NCBI GenBank assembly: GCA_032164245.1
Contig: JAVMKO010000020.1
Span: 11,869,206-11,933,205 of the forward strand
From: Sternotherus odoratus
Taxonomy: Eukaryota; Chordata; Testudines; Kinosternidae
Length of the DNA stretch: 64,000 nt
Direction of reading: 5' to 3'
Shown here: positions 22,135-34,204 of the stretch, in pieces
Layout of the letters: every line of letters starts with the position of its first letter
Position numbering within the stretch: position 1 is the stretch's first letter
The notes under the pieces: model-generated
Databases searched by the model: none
The model's input: only the letters and a program-made list of their open reading frames with translations
Told to the model about the DNA's origin: nothing
Position numbers and translations under genes: made by a program

Positions 22135-25100
22135 GTTAGTAACATAGAGACCAGTCGCGCCGTGTCGGAGGCCTTGTCTGCACTGGGGGCTTGCCCCAGT
22201 TTCAGCCAGCGGAGTAGTTAGTGGCATTGAGGCAGCCTTCAGGGCAGACAGGCTACGCTGCTATTTGCACCAGTGGAGCTAGCCTAGGCTTGAAGCTCAG
22301 GTAAGCTGCATCTGTGCAAATAGCAGCATATAACCCTTTGCCTTGTCTACATTAGGTGCCACTATACGGATGGCTGAAATCAGGGCAAATCTCTACAGTA
22401 GAGAAGACCTAGGGATGGGTGGGATATGAACAGCTGCAGATTAACTAAGGGAGAACCGTTGATTACAGCAACACAAGGGGTTAGGACCGCCAGCGTCATT
22501 CCGTGGTTAGAGCAGACCGAGTCAGGACTCCTGGGTTCTATTTCCAGCTCTGCCACTGGTTGACTTGGGGAGAGTCACTTGGCTGAAAGAAAATTCCCAA
22601 TTCCACAAGCCGGTTGACAGCCACGAGAGAGGGGCGGAATTGTCAATGTCCGATCCCAAGAATGGTTTAGTTGGAGAAACTCCAAACCCAGAGCAGTTTC
22701 CTGAGAAGCTCCGCTCAAGCTAGCCTGGGGCTGGTTTATGGCTCCCATATAGTGACCATGCAGCAGATGGTTTCAGGTGGAAACCATGGTGGAACTCGGC
22801 TGGTTGGGTTGAGTTTTGCACCGAGTTGCTGGCTTCGTTCGAGTTCAGATCAAGGCTCAGGAGGGAGGCAGGGAAACCTGTGTGGACTGAAACCAAATAA
22901 AAGGTTTGCCAGACCCTACTGTGAACAGAAACTGCCAGGATTCCCCCAGCTCTAGTAGCTCCATGGCTGCTCAGTATTCAGATGCATCAAGCCGCCCCTG
23001 GTAACAATGAAAGGGAGAGGAAAGAAATAAAACAGTGTGGTGCTAAGATACAAAAGAGGAAAGATGGTGAGATACTATGGTAACCGGGTCTGTATGTACA
23101 ACAAAGGAGAAACACAAGAGTCTATAAAGAGGAAGCTTTGCACAAGGCAGCCACTACTCTTTAAACAAGAACTTGGTTATGAAGGAGCTGAGTGCTCCAG
23201 TCGAGCTCTGAGGGCCAGAGCCAGAAATTAGATTGATAGCAGGTGCTGCTGGGGAAACTGTAGTAAACAGCTTCTCTCCACTCCTGCACTGAAACATTTC
23301 CATGACCAAGTGTGGCTTTAAGGGCACTCACAGCAGAGCTCTTCGAGTGACAGGAATGAGCCAAACAATCCCTCCTATGAACAAGACAGCAGTGTCCTGT
23401 GTAAACAGTAGTACACATTTGCCTCAGGAATCAGAGCTCATGATCCCCAAATGTTCAAAATAATTAAAGACTGGCCTCAGGACATGGGCTATCTGCCCCC
23501 TTGCAGTCAGCCCAAGAACCCGGCTTGTCCACCATTGCCGAACACTCTCTGGACCACGATCCCATGTTACAAGGCAAATACTTTTGGGACTCTCCTCCCA
23601 CTTCGCCCTAAAAAAAGGGAGCATGGTCACAATGCCCAGTTAGTGATTAGATCAGGCTCCTGGGCTCTGAACCCTGTCCCTTGGGTTGCCACTTGTGACA
23701 GTGCCCACTCTGTGTAACATGTTAGGAGATCAGACAGCTAAGTTTTCTACCCGCTTTGCCCTGGTGCAAATGACTGCACCAGACACAGGGAACTGGGCCC
23801 CGGGGCTCCATTCCCTGCTCTGGGACAGGAGTGGGCTCTGTTGGGGAAAGCAGGAGTCTCAAATTTAGGGAGCCTAGGGTCTGTTCCCAGCTCTGCCCAT
23901 GAGTCACTGTGTGGTCTTGAGTAAGTTCCTGGACCTCTCTGACCTTAGTTCCCCGCATTGTCTAACATGGGGGTAACACCCCCCTCCCTCCTTTGGAAAG
24001 TACTTGAGACCACTGCAGATATGGACAATTATTTATTAACCAGCCAGCCGCATTCTCCTTTTCAGTGACTGGGTTTGCTGCCTGCTCACCCTTCTCCCTG
24101 CATGCTCCCACCCCACAGCTCCAACTCTCATTGGGGTAGGCAGCAGCTCCAGGGGTGAGCCGAGAGAGAGAGCTATCCCTTGGCTGAGCTGCCAGGAGCT
24201 GCGTCTTTTCCAGGGCACATTGCAAGGAAGCAATGGGAGGTGAGGCCTGGGGTACCGCTAACATCCCTTCCCCTGCCTGCTGCTCCATTTCGACCCAGCG
24301 CACACAGGGTATTTCAGTGCATCTGGGAACAAACAACATGTCCTTAAGAGAGTCATAGGGAGGAGAAGCAAAGGAAGCGCCCAAGGGCAGAGAGCGGCTA
24401 GAGGCTAAGCTGATCCCAGAACTCCGAACGTCTCCCATCTTCCCTCCCAGTGGTCAGCTAGCTCCATGCAGTGTTGCCAAGTTAGTCATTTTCGATCACC
24501 TCCCTCTAATTTCAGTTCCTGGGGAAAATCACTCCCCCAGCCCCTGGAACGCATGCCAGCCCAGTTCTACATGCAGGGATCTCCCTGCCCCTCTCCTCAG
24601 TGGGCCAGCCCCCCAGAGAGTCAGCTAGCAGCGTTCAGCTGTGCTCTGGGACCCCAGCAGCCTCAGCTGCCAGGGACCCTGCCCTCATGAGGGTGGCATT
24701 AGAAAAACCTACAAGGGATTAAGCAGAAAGGCGCAAGATCTGAGGCCTTGGGTATGCACTGATCAGAATCTCTCTTCTCCCTAGGGCGCAGAGAAGGGCG
24801 TCATAAGGCCAACCGCCTTCAAGCCAGTGATCCCCCGCTCGGGCGCGATCCTCCACTCCTCTCCCGAAAATGGCAGCCACCTCTCCCAGCAGCTGCACCC
24901 TCCGGACAAAGCGAAGGATCAAGAACTCAAGCCCACGTTGTGCTCTGGAGGCTTGTCGGACTCCGGCAGGAACTCTATGTCCAGCCTCCCTACCCACAGC
25001 ACCACCAGCAGCTACCAGCTGGATCCCCTGGTCACCCCTATGGGGCCCATCAGCCGCTTCGGAGGCTCAGCCCACAATATCACCCAGTGCACCGTCATAC

Positions 25101-27587
25101 AAGACAGCAACATGATGAGCCTCAAGGCGCTGTCCTTCTCCGACAGCGGCAACAAGATCCTCAACCCCGGCAAAGCTGCCCACCACCACGAGAAAGCCTC
25201 CTGCATCCGGTCCCCCATCTCCACGGATGAGTCCACCATCCACGAACTGGAGCAGAAACTGCTGGAGAGGGAAGGGGAGCTGCAGGAACTGCAGTGTAGC
25301 TTCGAGGAGAAGGAGCTCACCTCCTGCCAGGCCTATGAGGAAAAGCAGAGGCGTTGCAAGGAAGAGATGGAGGGGCTGAAGCAGAAGTGCAACAGCAAGC
25401 TCAAGCAAACCTCCCAGAAGATGCAGCGGACGCAGCAGGTGCTGCACCTCCAAGTGTTTCAGTTGCAAAAGGAGAAGAAGCAGCTTCGTGAGGATCTGGA
25501 GAACCTCATGAAGGAGCACGACCTGCTGCAGACCAAGCTGAGGTCCTACGAGAAAGAGAAGACCAGCTTTGCCCCGGCGCTGGAAGAAACTCAGTGGGAG
25601 GTGAGGCAGTGCTCTGTTTTGAACACACTAAATAAAGCCACACAAGTGGGGGTTGGGGTCCAAATCTCCCCCGAAAATGGGTATGCATATGAAAGTAAGG
25701 AGATTGCACCCACAAACAGGCAGGTAGGCATGCAAAGACAGTAACTCTTTTGGGGGTCTACAAATACTTTATGGCTGAGCGCTTTCACGCTATCTGTCGC
25801 ATTTATGAAGCATCCAGAATTCTAGTATTTAGGCACCTAAGGCCCGAACCGGTGCTTACTGGAAGAAATGCCAGTTGTCTTTGGGTTAAGGGGGCTTTCT
25901 GAATACCAGCCTGTTTTTCTGTGCTCACATATACTGCACTGAACATTGTCGTCTTTGAGCAATTTGTGAAGGTAGTTATTTGCTGTGTGTATGTTCCTGT
26001 GTTTAGATAATCTCCATATTGATTCTTAAAAAAAGACAGGTTTGCTGCTGCTAACTCAGGCCGCATTCCCCTCCCTGCAGCATGAGTGAAATATGTGAAC
26101 GTGTTCATTACAAATGGATGTACAGAGCCATTGCTACTGAGGCTGTACATTAGAGGATGGCAGCTCATCAAAATTAATTGTAGCCCTTCCCCATCCCACC
26201 CCTATGTGCAGATTTGTTTTCATATTTCTGTTGATTTGCTCCTAAACTGTAACCCCCCAAAACTGAACTCTCAGGGTGAGCCTATACCGCGCCGGGAGCA
26301 AGGCTCTGGGTCCTAGCTCAGGCAGTTCCCCAGAGCCTCTGCCAGTGTTGCAACGTCCACGTAGCTGTCTGGAGCGTGCTGGCACAAGGCCCGTCAACAC
26401 AACTTTAAGGGCCAGGTTTTCAGATTAGCCCTGTGCTTTTGGATGCACGTTGGCTGCTGAGCACTTCTGAAATTCCGGCCCCGGTTGTGGGTACCGATGC
26501 CTTGGAAATCTGGCCCTGAGGGAGATAGGAGCTCAGTGCCGACTGAATTTCAGTACTATTTGAATGCCTAGCCCCCATAGGCTCCTTTGAAAATCCCAGC
26601 CTTGATCCTGACATACACCGCAGAGACCCAGCACAAGGCTTAGGCATTACATTAGCCCCACACTGGGGACTGAATTTCACCTCCGTGAAGCTATTTGTGT
26701 GCGTCACTGATCTGTTTGCAATATTCAGGGGTGTAAAAGTCCAATGGGCAGTGCAGAATTGTGCTAAGACAAGATTTCTCAGCCAGGTTCTATTTCCACC
26801 TCTGCCATGAATTGGAAACGGGTGAGCGCCATGGTGGGTTTTGTACCGCTTTGGCGTGTGGTTTTAAAGAAGTGGTCCTAACACTGGCTGGTTGGTGTGT
26901 CCCCCACAGGTGTGTCAGAAGTCTGGTGAAATCTCCCTCCTGAAGCAGCAGCTGAAGGACTCCCAGCTGGAGCTCAATGCCAAGACAAGCGAGATCCTCA
27001 GCCTGAAAGCCCAGCTGAAGGACGCGAGGGGGAAGATGGAGGGACTGGAGATGAAAACCCAGGACCTGGAAGACTCCCTTCACACCAAGGCCATGGAGCT
27101 GGAGGTGTGCGAGAACGAGCTCCAGCGCAAGAGAAATGAGTCGGAGCTGCTGAGGGAGAAGGTGAACCTGCTGGAGCCGGAGATCCTGGAGCTCCGGACG
27201 GAGCTGACCATCCTCAAGGAGCAGCGGAGCGATGGGAGGGACGGGATGGCCTCTGCCAGCCCGACTGTGGGGATGATGGAGGACGTCCAAGCCCTGCAGG
27301 GGGAAGTGGAGAAGCTGAAGGCGGAGCTGAAGGAGGAGAGAGACAAGAACGAGCAGATGACTTCCTGCTTCCAGCATGAGCGACAGATCTGGAAGGAGGA
27401 GAAGGAGAAGGTGATCCACTACCAGAAGCAGTTGCAGCAGAGCTACCTGCACATGTACAAAAGGAACCAGAACATGGAAAAGATGCTCCAGCAACTGGCT
27501 GCAGGGGGAGACGGCAAAGAGCCCATCGAGCTGGATATTCATGGCACTGATGTCCCTTACGAGGACATCATAGCCACGGAGATCTAA
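21781..27587 (+). CDS. LZTS1: LZTS1, leucine zipper tumor suppressor 1 (PSD-Zip70/FEZ1), complete coding sequence in three exons
   Basis: Joining 21781-22134, 24785-25600 and 26910-27587 gives 118+272+225 = 615 residues; human LZTS1 is 596. All junctions are GT-AG and in phase 0. The protein starts MGSVSSLISG, an N-myristoylation-type start (Gly2, Ser6). A basic stretch (about residues 24-36) and a Ser-rich low-complexity part follow. From about residue 268 (STIHELEQK) to about 590 the chain is Glu/Lys/Leu-rich coiled coil, matching the Fez1 domain. It ends YEDIIATEI, whose last residues fit a class I PDZ ligand. In mammals the protein is a membrane and postsynaptic scaffold and a growth regulator; that is family knowledge. 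The start context has A at -3 and G at +4. Odd: residue 480 is proline inside the coil. Identity is very likely from the near-identical N-terminus and C-terminus and from ATP6V1B2 synteny. Confidence 0.97.
22495..22590 (+). mobile_element. MIR-like SINE
   Basis: GTGGTTAGAGCAGACCGAGT, then CTGGGTTCTATTTCCAGC and TCTGCCACTGG. Confidence 0.5.
23865..23990 (+). mobile_element. MIR-like SINE
   Basis: GTCTGTTCCCAGCTCTGCCC followed by CTTGAGTAAGTTCCTGGAC and CCTCTCTGACCTTAGTTCC. Confidence 0.45.
24785..25600 (+). CDS. LZTS1: LZTS1 second coding exon
   Basis: The acceptor is TTCTCCCTAG, with the exon starting at 24785 (GAEKGVIRPT). The donor GTGAGG is at 25601 after EETQWE. It is 816 nt, 272 codons, residues 119-390. 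It holds the Ser/Thr-rich middle of the protein and, from about residue 268, the start of the coiled coil. Confidence 0.96.
25601..26909 (+). other. LZTS1 intron between coding exons 2 and 3
   Basis: 1309 bases with GT-AG ends. The stretch 26405-26610 resembles a decayed MITE of the type whose cleaner copy sits at 33311-33452 (phrases such as GGCTCCTTTGAAAATC). The rest shows nothing recognisable. Confidence 0.6.
26910..27587 (+). CDS. LZTS1: LZTS1 last coding exon with stop codon
   Basis: The acceptor is CCCCCACAG, with the exon starting VCQKSGEISLL at 26910. It is 225 codons plus TAA at 27585-27587. It encodes most of the leucine-zipper coil and the C-terminus. CCG at 27177-27179 places a proline in the coil. 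Confidence 0.96.
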   Translation: MCQKSGEISLLKQQLKDSQLELNAKTSEILSLKAQLKDARGKMEGLEMKTQDLEDSLHTKAMELEVCENELQRKRNESELLREKVNLLEPEILELRTELTILKEQRSDGRDGMASASPTVGMMEDVQALQGEVEKLKAELKEERDKNEQMTSCFQHERQIWKEEKEKVIHYQKQLQQSYLHMYKRNQNMEKMLQQLAAGGDGKEPIELDIHGTDVPYEDIIATEI

Positions 27588-27967
27588 TCCTGCTCCCCCT
27601 CCCCACCTCACAGCAGTGGAGAGGAGAGTCTCTTTCTGGCAAGGACTGAGCGACACAACCCTATGGGCCGGCTCACGCCGGACAGCCCATGTACAGTTTG
27701 GATGAGCCATGTATGTGTTAGCCAAGTTGGTTGCCCCGCCAGCTGAAGAGTCCCCAGTGTGGGCACCAGGCTGGTGCCCCGAGCTGCCTGTCATGTTGTG
27801 GAGGTGAAAAAAAAGCAACTCATGCTAATAGTGACGTGCCGGCATCCGCCCTTCGTGTCTGATGCATCTTCAGCAGGCGGCTGGTCGCCCACTTGTAGGA
27901 CGAAGAAACGGCGGGGGGAGGGTTGGGGATTGGAACAGGAGTTTAGTAAATTATTCTGCAATCAGGG

Positions 27968-27973
27968 AATAAA
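27968..27973 (+). terminator. Candidate proximal poly(A) signal of LZTS1
   Basis: AATAAA 380 bases after the stop codon. No strong GT-rich element follows, so use is uncertain. Confidence 0.35.
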
Positions 27974-28702
27974 GCAACACGCTGGCCAAATCCTCCCAGG
28001 GGCTCAGAAGGGGCCACTGGGTCTCAGTGACTAAGGAAAGCAGCCCCCTCCCGTGTGTAACAAACACATTGGTCCAGCCCCTGGAAGGCAGTGGCCAGGG
28101 ACACACTCCTTCCGAGCGCCACGGGAAATAATGCCTCATTTCAACCACCGAGCCCGGGCCCAAGGAACACATTGAGCCAAGCAAAAAATCTCTTCCTCTT
28201 CCTCCAGGGGATTCTGGTTTCTAGGATTTGCAGGTTTTTAACCCTCTGCAGCTTGAGTCCAGTGGAACCCATCCAGGCTCCAGTCCCTACAGGCCAGGGT
28301 GGTTTTTTGCCCTGCCAGAGACTTGGATTAGCATCCCAGATCCGCTTCTTCTCTCCTGAGGGGTAACGTGACCTCAAGAATGACCACCCCAACCAGCTGG
28401 TTCAGGACCAGAGACCAAAAGGAGCCCCATCCATTTCTCCTTGACTAGTAGGATGACGATGGGTATGTCGGGGGAAGGGGTGGAAATGAAAAGATCCCTC
28501 CCCGTCTCTGAGAGGGAAGAGGATGAGGATTGATCCCGTGCCCTCAGGCAAAAAAGAAACAAGTTCTTAGAACTGCCAGTGGAAGGGGACTAATCTCCAG
28601 AGAGCATTAGCTGACAGCACTTATCAGGTCAGCTTTGTGCCACCACAAACTGCTTCATGCCAATGAGGCCCATGACTCCAGGAAGCCCGATTGTCTCACC
28701 TC

Positions 28703-29116
28703 CAGAGCTGGTCAGAAAATGCTGAAAGAGTCTTTGCTAAAAAAAATGTTGATCCTTTCATCATAATTTTCATCCGGCAGGTTTCCAAAAGGAACCGTTT
28801 TTCACCTAGTCTAAAGCTTTTGCAAAATGTTTTTATTGCAAAATGTTCCGTTTTGAAAATTGAGTTTAGAAATTTTTCAGTTTTAGAACCCAGCCCCCTC
28901 CCTCCTTCTGTCATTAAAAGGGAGAAAAAGGAAGAAATAATGAAAACTCCAAATCCCCAGATCTTTAGTTTACAGGTTTCATTAAAAAGAATCAAAAAAC
29001 CCACGCTATTTTTTTTTACAAAATGATTTTTTTCCCAAAGATTTCCATTTTAGGGGAAAAAGCCACTTTCCAACTAAAATATTTTTTGTTTGACAAATTT
29101 TGACTGGTCCAGCTCA
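28703..29116. mobile_element. AT-rich MITE with GAGCTGGTCA-type ends
   Basis: CAGAGCTGGTCAGAAAATG at the left and ATTTTGACTGGTCCAGCTC at the right are inverted. The interior is rich in AAAATTTT runs. It lies within the possible LZTS1 3' UTR. Confidence 0.65.
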
Positions 29117-30019
29117 GCTCCTTTTGCTTTTTGTGTCTGGTTGCCTGAGGAGGATGGGGGTAGTCTGCTTTTGGGAATTACAGACTTCCCACCCTTTATT
29201 GGGTGCATAAAATTCAACGCCATGTAGCCAAAAGCACTCCTTGAAAATTCTGCCCTGTGTTCTCCCTGTCGTCTCTCTCATCTCGGAGCTGGGAGCTACC
29301 AAAATATTGGTCCACCTCATTTTATCCATTATTTTGGTCATTTTTTATTTGTGTTTATGTTGTTCCCCCCTCCCATTCCATGATCAAAGTTCAGGCTAGT
29401 AAATGGAGATGCTGCAGGAAAAAAGCTTAGCCCGCAACAGCTGCTAAATTATGCTCTCTTTACAGATCAGATCCCCATATTTTATATGCCAGCCAAGCAC
29501 AGGTAGGGTCAAGGCCAACTTGGCTACTGTCAAGATTCACCAGCTGGCAGCTGCTGGAGTTTGGCCATCACCTGTTTTAGATTCACTGGCCCAAGGGTCC
29601 ACTGTTCCTAAAAACACCTTCTAAAGCACTGCCAAATATTTACGGCTTTCTTTGGTTTTTGGATTTTAGTGCTCATGTGGAAAAGAGAGACAATCCCCCC
29701 ACAGCTGATCCAATGCACCTCGATCTGATCCACGCTGTTCTAGCCCGAAGAGTCCCACCCATCACTGCCATTGTCATATCCCTGACCCAGAAGAGCTATT
29801 GCTACTGTGGTCCCCTCTTTTTCCTGGAGGTGAACCTCCATCCTGACCTGCATCGCTCCATTATTCCAGTCCTGGGCTGGCAGAGGATGAATTGCCTCAA
29901 GTCTCACACAGCTAGGGAGGTGGGGTGGCTACGTGAACTAATGCTAGTGAATGGCTAAACTGAACCCTGGGAAACTCCTCTCACGTGGGACCTGATGAAG
30001 ATTTGGAACTCAGGCAGTT

Positions 30020-30165
30020 GATCCTCCATTGTCCTGTACCACGCACTGTCACTTTCACCAGTACAAGTGGGCGTGAAATGCTGCCATACCAGAATGCTAG
30101 TTTGTTACACCCACTTTGCACCGGCATAAATAACTGCAAAAGATGCAAGGCAATGGAGGATCGGG
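30020..30165. repeat. Palindromic MITE-like unit
   Basis: TTGATCCTCCATTGTCCTG and AAGGCAATGGAGGATCGGG are inverted ends about 145 bases apart. Confidence 0.5.
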
Positions 30166-33084
30166 CCTCCGGTTTCCATGGGGAAAAGGCGACTTGCATT
30201 ATCATCCTCCCTTCTCCACCTGCCAGCCAGGAAGCTGGGTTTAAAGATTTACCCTCCAGAGTAAAAACATGCATAAATTCCCATTTCCAAACCACACTCA
30301 TCTCTAGAGAATCCCCTCTGAAGCCAGCATTGTTACCCCCAGGGAGAAACCTGGCACAATAGTATCCTGTGTAGAGCTAGGAGGAGCTCCCCTGCTCTCT
30401 CTCTGATTCCCCCACGTTCTCACCTATCGAGTGCTGACTGCCTTATTATTCTCCATGCCATTAAGTCAGTAGGTTCCAGACACAGCAGGTGACAGGCGCT
30501 TGTAAGAGAAAATGATTTCATTTTGTTTTCTAGCCCAGGTCTTAAATCTTCCTCCAGCCTTTAATGGGAGGATTACAACACTCCAGCATGTAAACCAGAG
30601 CTACTGAACTCAGCACCTGCCGAAAGCTGCTGTGAGCAAACCGGGCTTCGTTGTCCTCACATTTGTGCCAATTTGATCCCATTGTGAGGGCAGGTTCTGC
30701 AAGGGCCGGAAGGCACAAAACAGAATTCTCAGCCATAAGCCTCTGAAAGCCTTTTTGGTGCACTGGGATTTTTAGTGACCAGGAAAGCTGGCTCGTCAGA
30801 AGCCGGAAGCCTCTATCCACAAAACAGGTACGGGATGGACAGCAGCAGGTCAGGAGTCCCTGACTCGTTGCCTTCCTACCGGGCCTTGCAGGAAACCCGC
30901 ACTCCTCAAGGAATGAGAGGAGAGTTCAGTCTCTGTGGCCCACTGGTTTCTCTCCTAGCCAAGCCTGCCAACCAGGAGACCAATTTGTGCCAATTGCAAG
31001 GGGGTTTGTAGTGCAGGGTGGACATTAGTCCCCAAAGGAACTCGGCCAAGATCCACCAAACTCCCTTGCCTCCAGCATTCAGCCATGACCCTGTGGGCAT
31101 GAATTCAAAGTGATGAGGTAGAGGTAGTTACCCCTGAGCCATCCAATTCCTCAGCCAAAGCTGGAGTTCAGCCAGTGGTCTGGAGGTGAAGGGACTTTAC
31201 ATTCTATTGCCAGTGCCCCAGCCTACCAGCTTCTAAACTCTGAAACCATTCTGTGCCTTGTGTGTTCCCCCCAAACAAAGCAAACCAGGCGTCACTCTGG
31301 AAACTATTTACATTTGGCTCAAAAGCAACTGGTGGGCAGCACACACTAGTCTTTTCCTCTGATGGTTTAGAGAAGAAGCTTTGGCCATCTTCATCGTCTC
31401 ATCTACTGTGCAGTTCCCCAAAATCAGAACCCAACACTCAAGGGTAGGAAAGGGCCCAGCTGATTCTCTGTGGCCCTGCATTTTGTGTCATTTCCACCAA
31501 TGTGTTCCACCAATGCAAAGCCACCGGGCTGGAGTTGTATCCTGCAAGCCAGCCCGAGTAAGGGGCAGGGCTTAGCTGCACTGGCCCAGACTTTGCACTG
31601 TTGTGCAAATAACTACATAAGGTTCAGGGGGAAAGAGACTCAGATTCCCCAGTGCTAAATTTCCACAAACGTCAGGGAGGCTTGGATACTCTGTTTCTCC
31701 AGCCCTTCTTTACTGAAGGAGGAGTTGACTGTTTCCCAGTCATGCTGTTCCTTCTGCCCAAGAGCAGCGAACATCTTTGGCACACCAGCCATCTCTAGAA
31801 ATAAGTCCCCCGCCACCCCTACAGAGTAAATCCATCAGATCTCTCAGACAGGGCAGACCCAATTCCAGTTCTTCCTTGCCTTTCCGCTTAGAGCTTTCTG
31901 TTGGATATTGTGTTCTCCCAACAATAAATTGATTTGCTTCCCCTCCACCCAGTGCATGTGTTATGCATTCACTGCCTCACTGCACACTGAGGCAGGGGGG
32001 ATCCAACCAACTAGCAATGAAAATGATCATAACTTGGAACCAATGAATGGTTCCCTATATTTATAGTGCTCAAGATAACCCCTTACAGAAAGGGGTGGTT
32101 GTATTTGCCTTAAATACAGCTGATTCCTCCTGGAAAACAAACAGTCTGATTAGGAAGAATTCCACATTTTAATATTGCGCTGATTCCTTTTTTGACTCAA
32201 AGGAAACAAGCAGTAAGAAAGTGGCACCAAGTGTCTGTTTTCAGCTTGTTCTTCAATACCAGACCCTGGGCTGGAATTTCAGAGGGTTTGACCCATTAGA
32301 AAGATAAAGGCTATTTGTAAAATTTGGATCCCGTTTCCGATTTCAAACCCTAGGCTCTAGATGTTACCCATATCTTCTGAAAAGACAGCTTGGGATATAA
32401 CTTGAACAAAAGAAAATATATAATGGAGCAAGACTAATCCGAACCTAAAGGCCAAGTCTTGTGACTTATCCTGGTCCTTTCTGGTATTACAATCTAGAAT
32501 AATCCAGATTTCAGCCTGACCGCCCCGCAGAACACAGGCCAGAGAATCCCCCACAGCAATTCTTGCTTCTTGCGGCTCAGCTACAGCATACCTACTGGAG
32601 GCCAATGGGTAAGCACCAGATGCAAATGGACCGAGAGATGCAAACAATACATCATGCAAGAAGAGCAGGATTGTTCCTGACCAGGATCCCTTGAATAGTT
32701 TTCCACAAGGCACCAGCTCATGACTCATGAAGGCCCTGCTCCTTCCCCATTTTTAAGTCCAGGGACACAGTCCCATTGATTTCAATAGCACCCCCATGGG
32801 AATTCCTTGTATCATCAGTCCTGTATCTTCCACAAGCGCTGTACAAATGTGATTGACTGGAGACGCTGACTTTGCACAATGCCGTGTTTGACTTTGACCG
32901 TATGCATTGCCAATGTGTCACTCTTAGGCGTGTGAGTAACTGCTATACTGTCCCACCCACCCAACGGAGGGGCCAGGTTTTAGTCTGTATATATTAGATA
33001 TTACCTTTTTTCTGCAGGTTTTTAGGTGTTATTTCTGGTGACTGATGTAAACTATGGTAATTTTATGTTTTTATTTATATTATA

Positions 33085-33090
33085 AATAAA
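33085..33090 (+). terminator. Candidate distal poly(A) signal of LZTS1
   Basis: AATAAA in an AT-rich tail about 5.5 kb after the LZTS1 stop. Human LZTS1 is remembered to have a multi-kilobase 3' UTR, which makes a distal site plausible. Confidence 0.35.
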
Positions 33091-33128
33091 TTTTTTAAAA
33101 CCTATCCTCATTCTTCTTAAGTGGTATA

Positions 33129-33225
33129 TTTTATAGACATTACATCCCGAAGGGATCACTATGATCATCTAATCTCACCTCCTGCATCTAGCCCAACAAC
33201 TTGTGGTTGAATGACCAGTCCTGAA
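33129..33225 (-). mobile_element. Short copy of the CR1-type repeat
   Basis: ATTACATCCCGAAGGGATCA and TCTCACCTCCTGCATC match the family seen at 34205-34690. Confidence 0.45.
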
Positions 33226-33259
33226 ATTACAATTTAAATAGACAAGGCAGACAAAAGAA

Positions 33260-33535
33260 ACATTATTATCCCCATTTTACAGATGGGACTGAAGGCCTAG
33301 AGAGATTAAGGGACAGATTTGCAAAGGTATTTAAGCACCTAAGGATACAGATAGGTGCTTTGGAATATCCCAAGGCACTGAAGTGCTTTTAAAAACCCAG
33401 CTAGGTGCTTATCTGTCTCATTAGGCACCTAAATACCTTTGCAAGCCTGGCCATAAGTGACTTTCCTAAGGTCAGACAGGGATTCTGTGGCAGAGCTGGA
33501 AACTGAAACCTAATCTCCTGAGTCCTCAACTTTAA
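33260..33535 (+). mobile_element. MIR-like SINE interrupted by a palindromic MITE
   Basis: TATCCCCATTTTACAGATGG then GAGAGATTAAG is MIR-like. The match resumes at GTGACTTTCCTAAGGTCAGA. Between them, 33311-33452 is an inserted unit. Confidence 0.62.
33311..33452. mobile_element. Palindromic MITE inserted in the MIR copy
   Basis: GCAAAGGTATTTAAGCACCT at the left mirrors AGGCACCTAAATACCTTTGC at the right. TAAG may be the target duplication (33307-33310, 33454-33457). Confidence 0.6.
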
Positions 33536-34204
33536 ATGAGTGCTACTTCAGCAGCGGCCTTCAAATTGTCCAGTCTGGCAGACATCACAGCAGCCAAGGT
33601 TGCTAGAGGAAAACGCTAGGAAAAGATCATGCAGTGATGCATGGATGCAGTGAGAGATTTAAAACAATATGTGCAGTGACATTTTAAGTGGCATCAATCC
33701 ACGAACCAAACATCCTCCTAAATATTAAACCGACTCCCCAGAGTCCCTTGCCCGTAGCCAGCATTGCATCCCCTCAAGCACACAGTGCCTTGTTCTGAAA
33801 TGCCACAAGGTCCTGCTGGAATCCAGGCTCTGGTTATGATGGACAAGAGCCTAGCTCCTCAAATGCATTCAGGCTCCTAACTTTCAGGATCTGGGCCGAA
33901 GTGCCTGGAGAGACGTCACCTCTAGGCAACAGAGGAAAGGTCAGTCTCCATTCAGTTTTGGGACACTTTTTATTTTCCCCTCTGCTGTGTTTGTAAGGTT
34001 GCTCCCCTGTGCTGGAACTGCATGCAAATTCTGGGGGCTGCTGCTATCATGGCTTTGGGGGACGGGGAGGAAAGAGCAGAGCTTAGCACCTCTTCCACCA
34101 TTTCCCCCCACAAAAATAAACACACATTTCATAGGCTTTGCAGACAGATGTGGGAGGGGAGGGAGTTGCCAGGTCAGATGTTGTCCAGCAATCCAATACC
34201 CCAC

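Larger units (their letters stand above)
22135..24784 (+). other. LZTS1 intron between coding exons 1 and 2
   Basis: 2650 bases with GT-AG ends. It holds a short inverted repeat of MITE type at 22257-22327 (arms GCTGCTATTTGCAC and its complement), MIR-like sequence near 22495-22580 and 23870-23985, and otherwise unique or decayed repeat sequence. No other exon was seen. Confidence 0.7.
27588..33105 (+). other. LZTS1: LZTS1 3' flank and probable long 3' UTR
   Basis: There is no coding exon. AATAAA occurs at 27968-27973, 31923-31928 and 33085-33090. The AT-rich run 33030-33110 ending at the last signal looks like the end of a 3' UTR, so a proximal (about 28.0 kb) and a distal (about 33.1 kb) end are both possible. 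The stretch also carries inserted repeats at 28703-29116 and around 30020-30165, so UTR extent is uncertain. Confidence 0.4.

Noticed and set aside
25067..25519. Minus-strand 150-codon frame over LZTS1 exon 2
   Set aside because: Antisense shadow of the coding exon, Leu-rich only because the sense codons are CTG/CAG/GAG-rich.
26790..27818. Long minus-strand open frame (342 codons) over the last LZTS1 exon
   Set aside because: It is the antisense shadow of the GC-biased coding exon; its Leu/His-rich product mirrors the Glu/Lys-rich coil.
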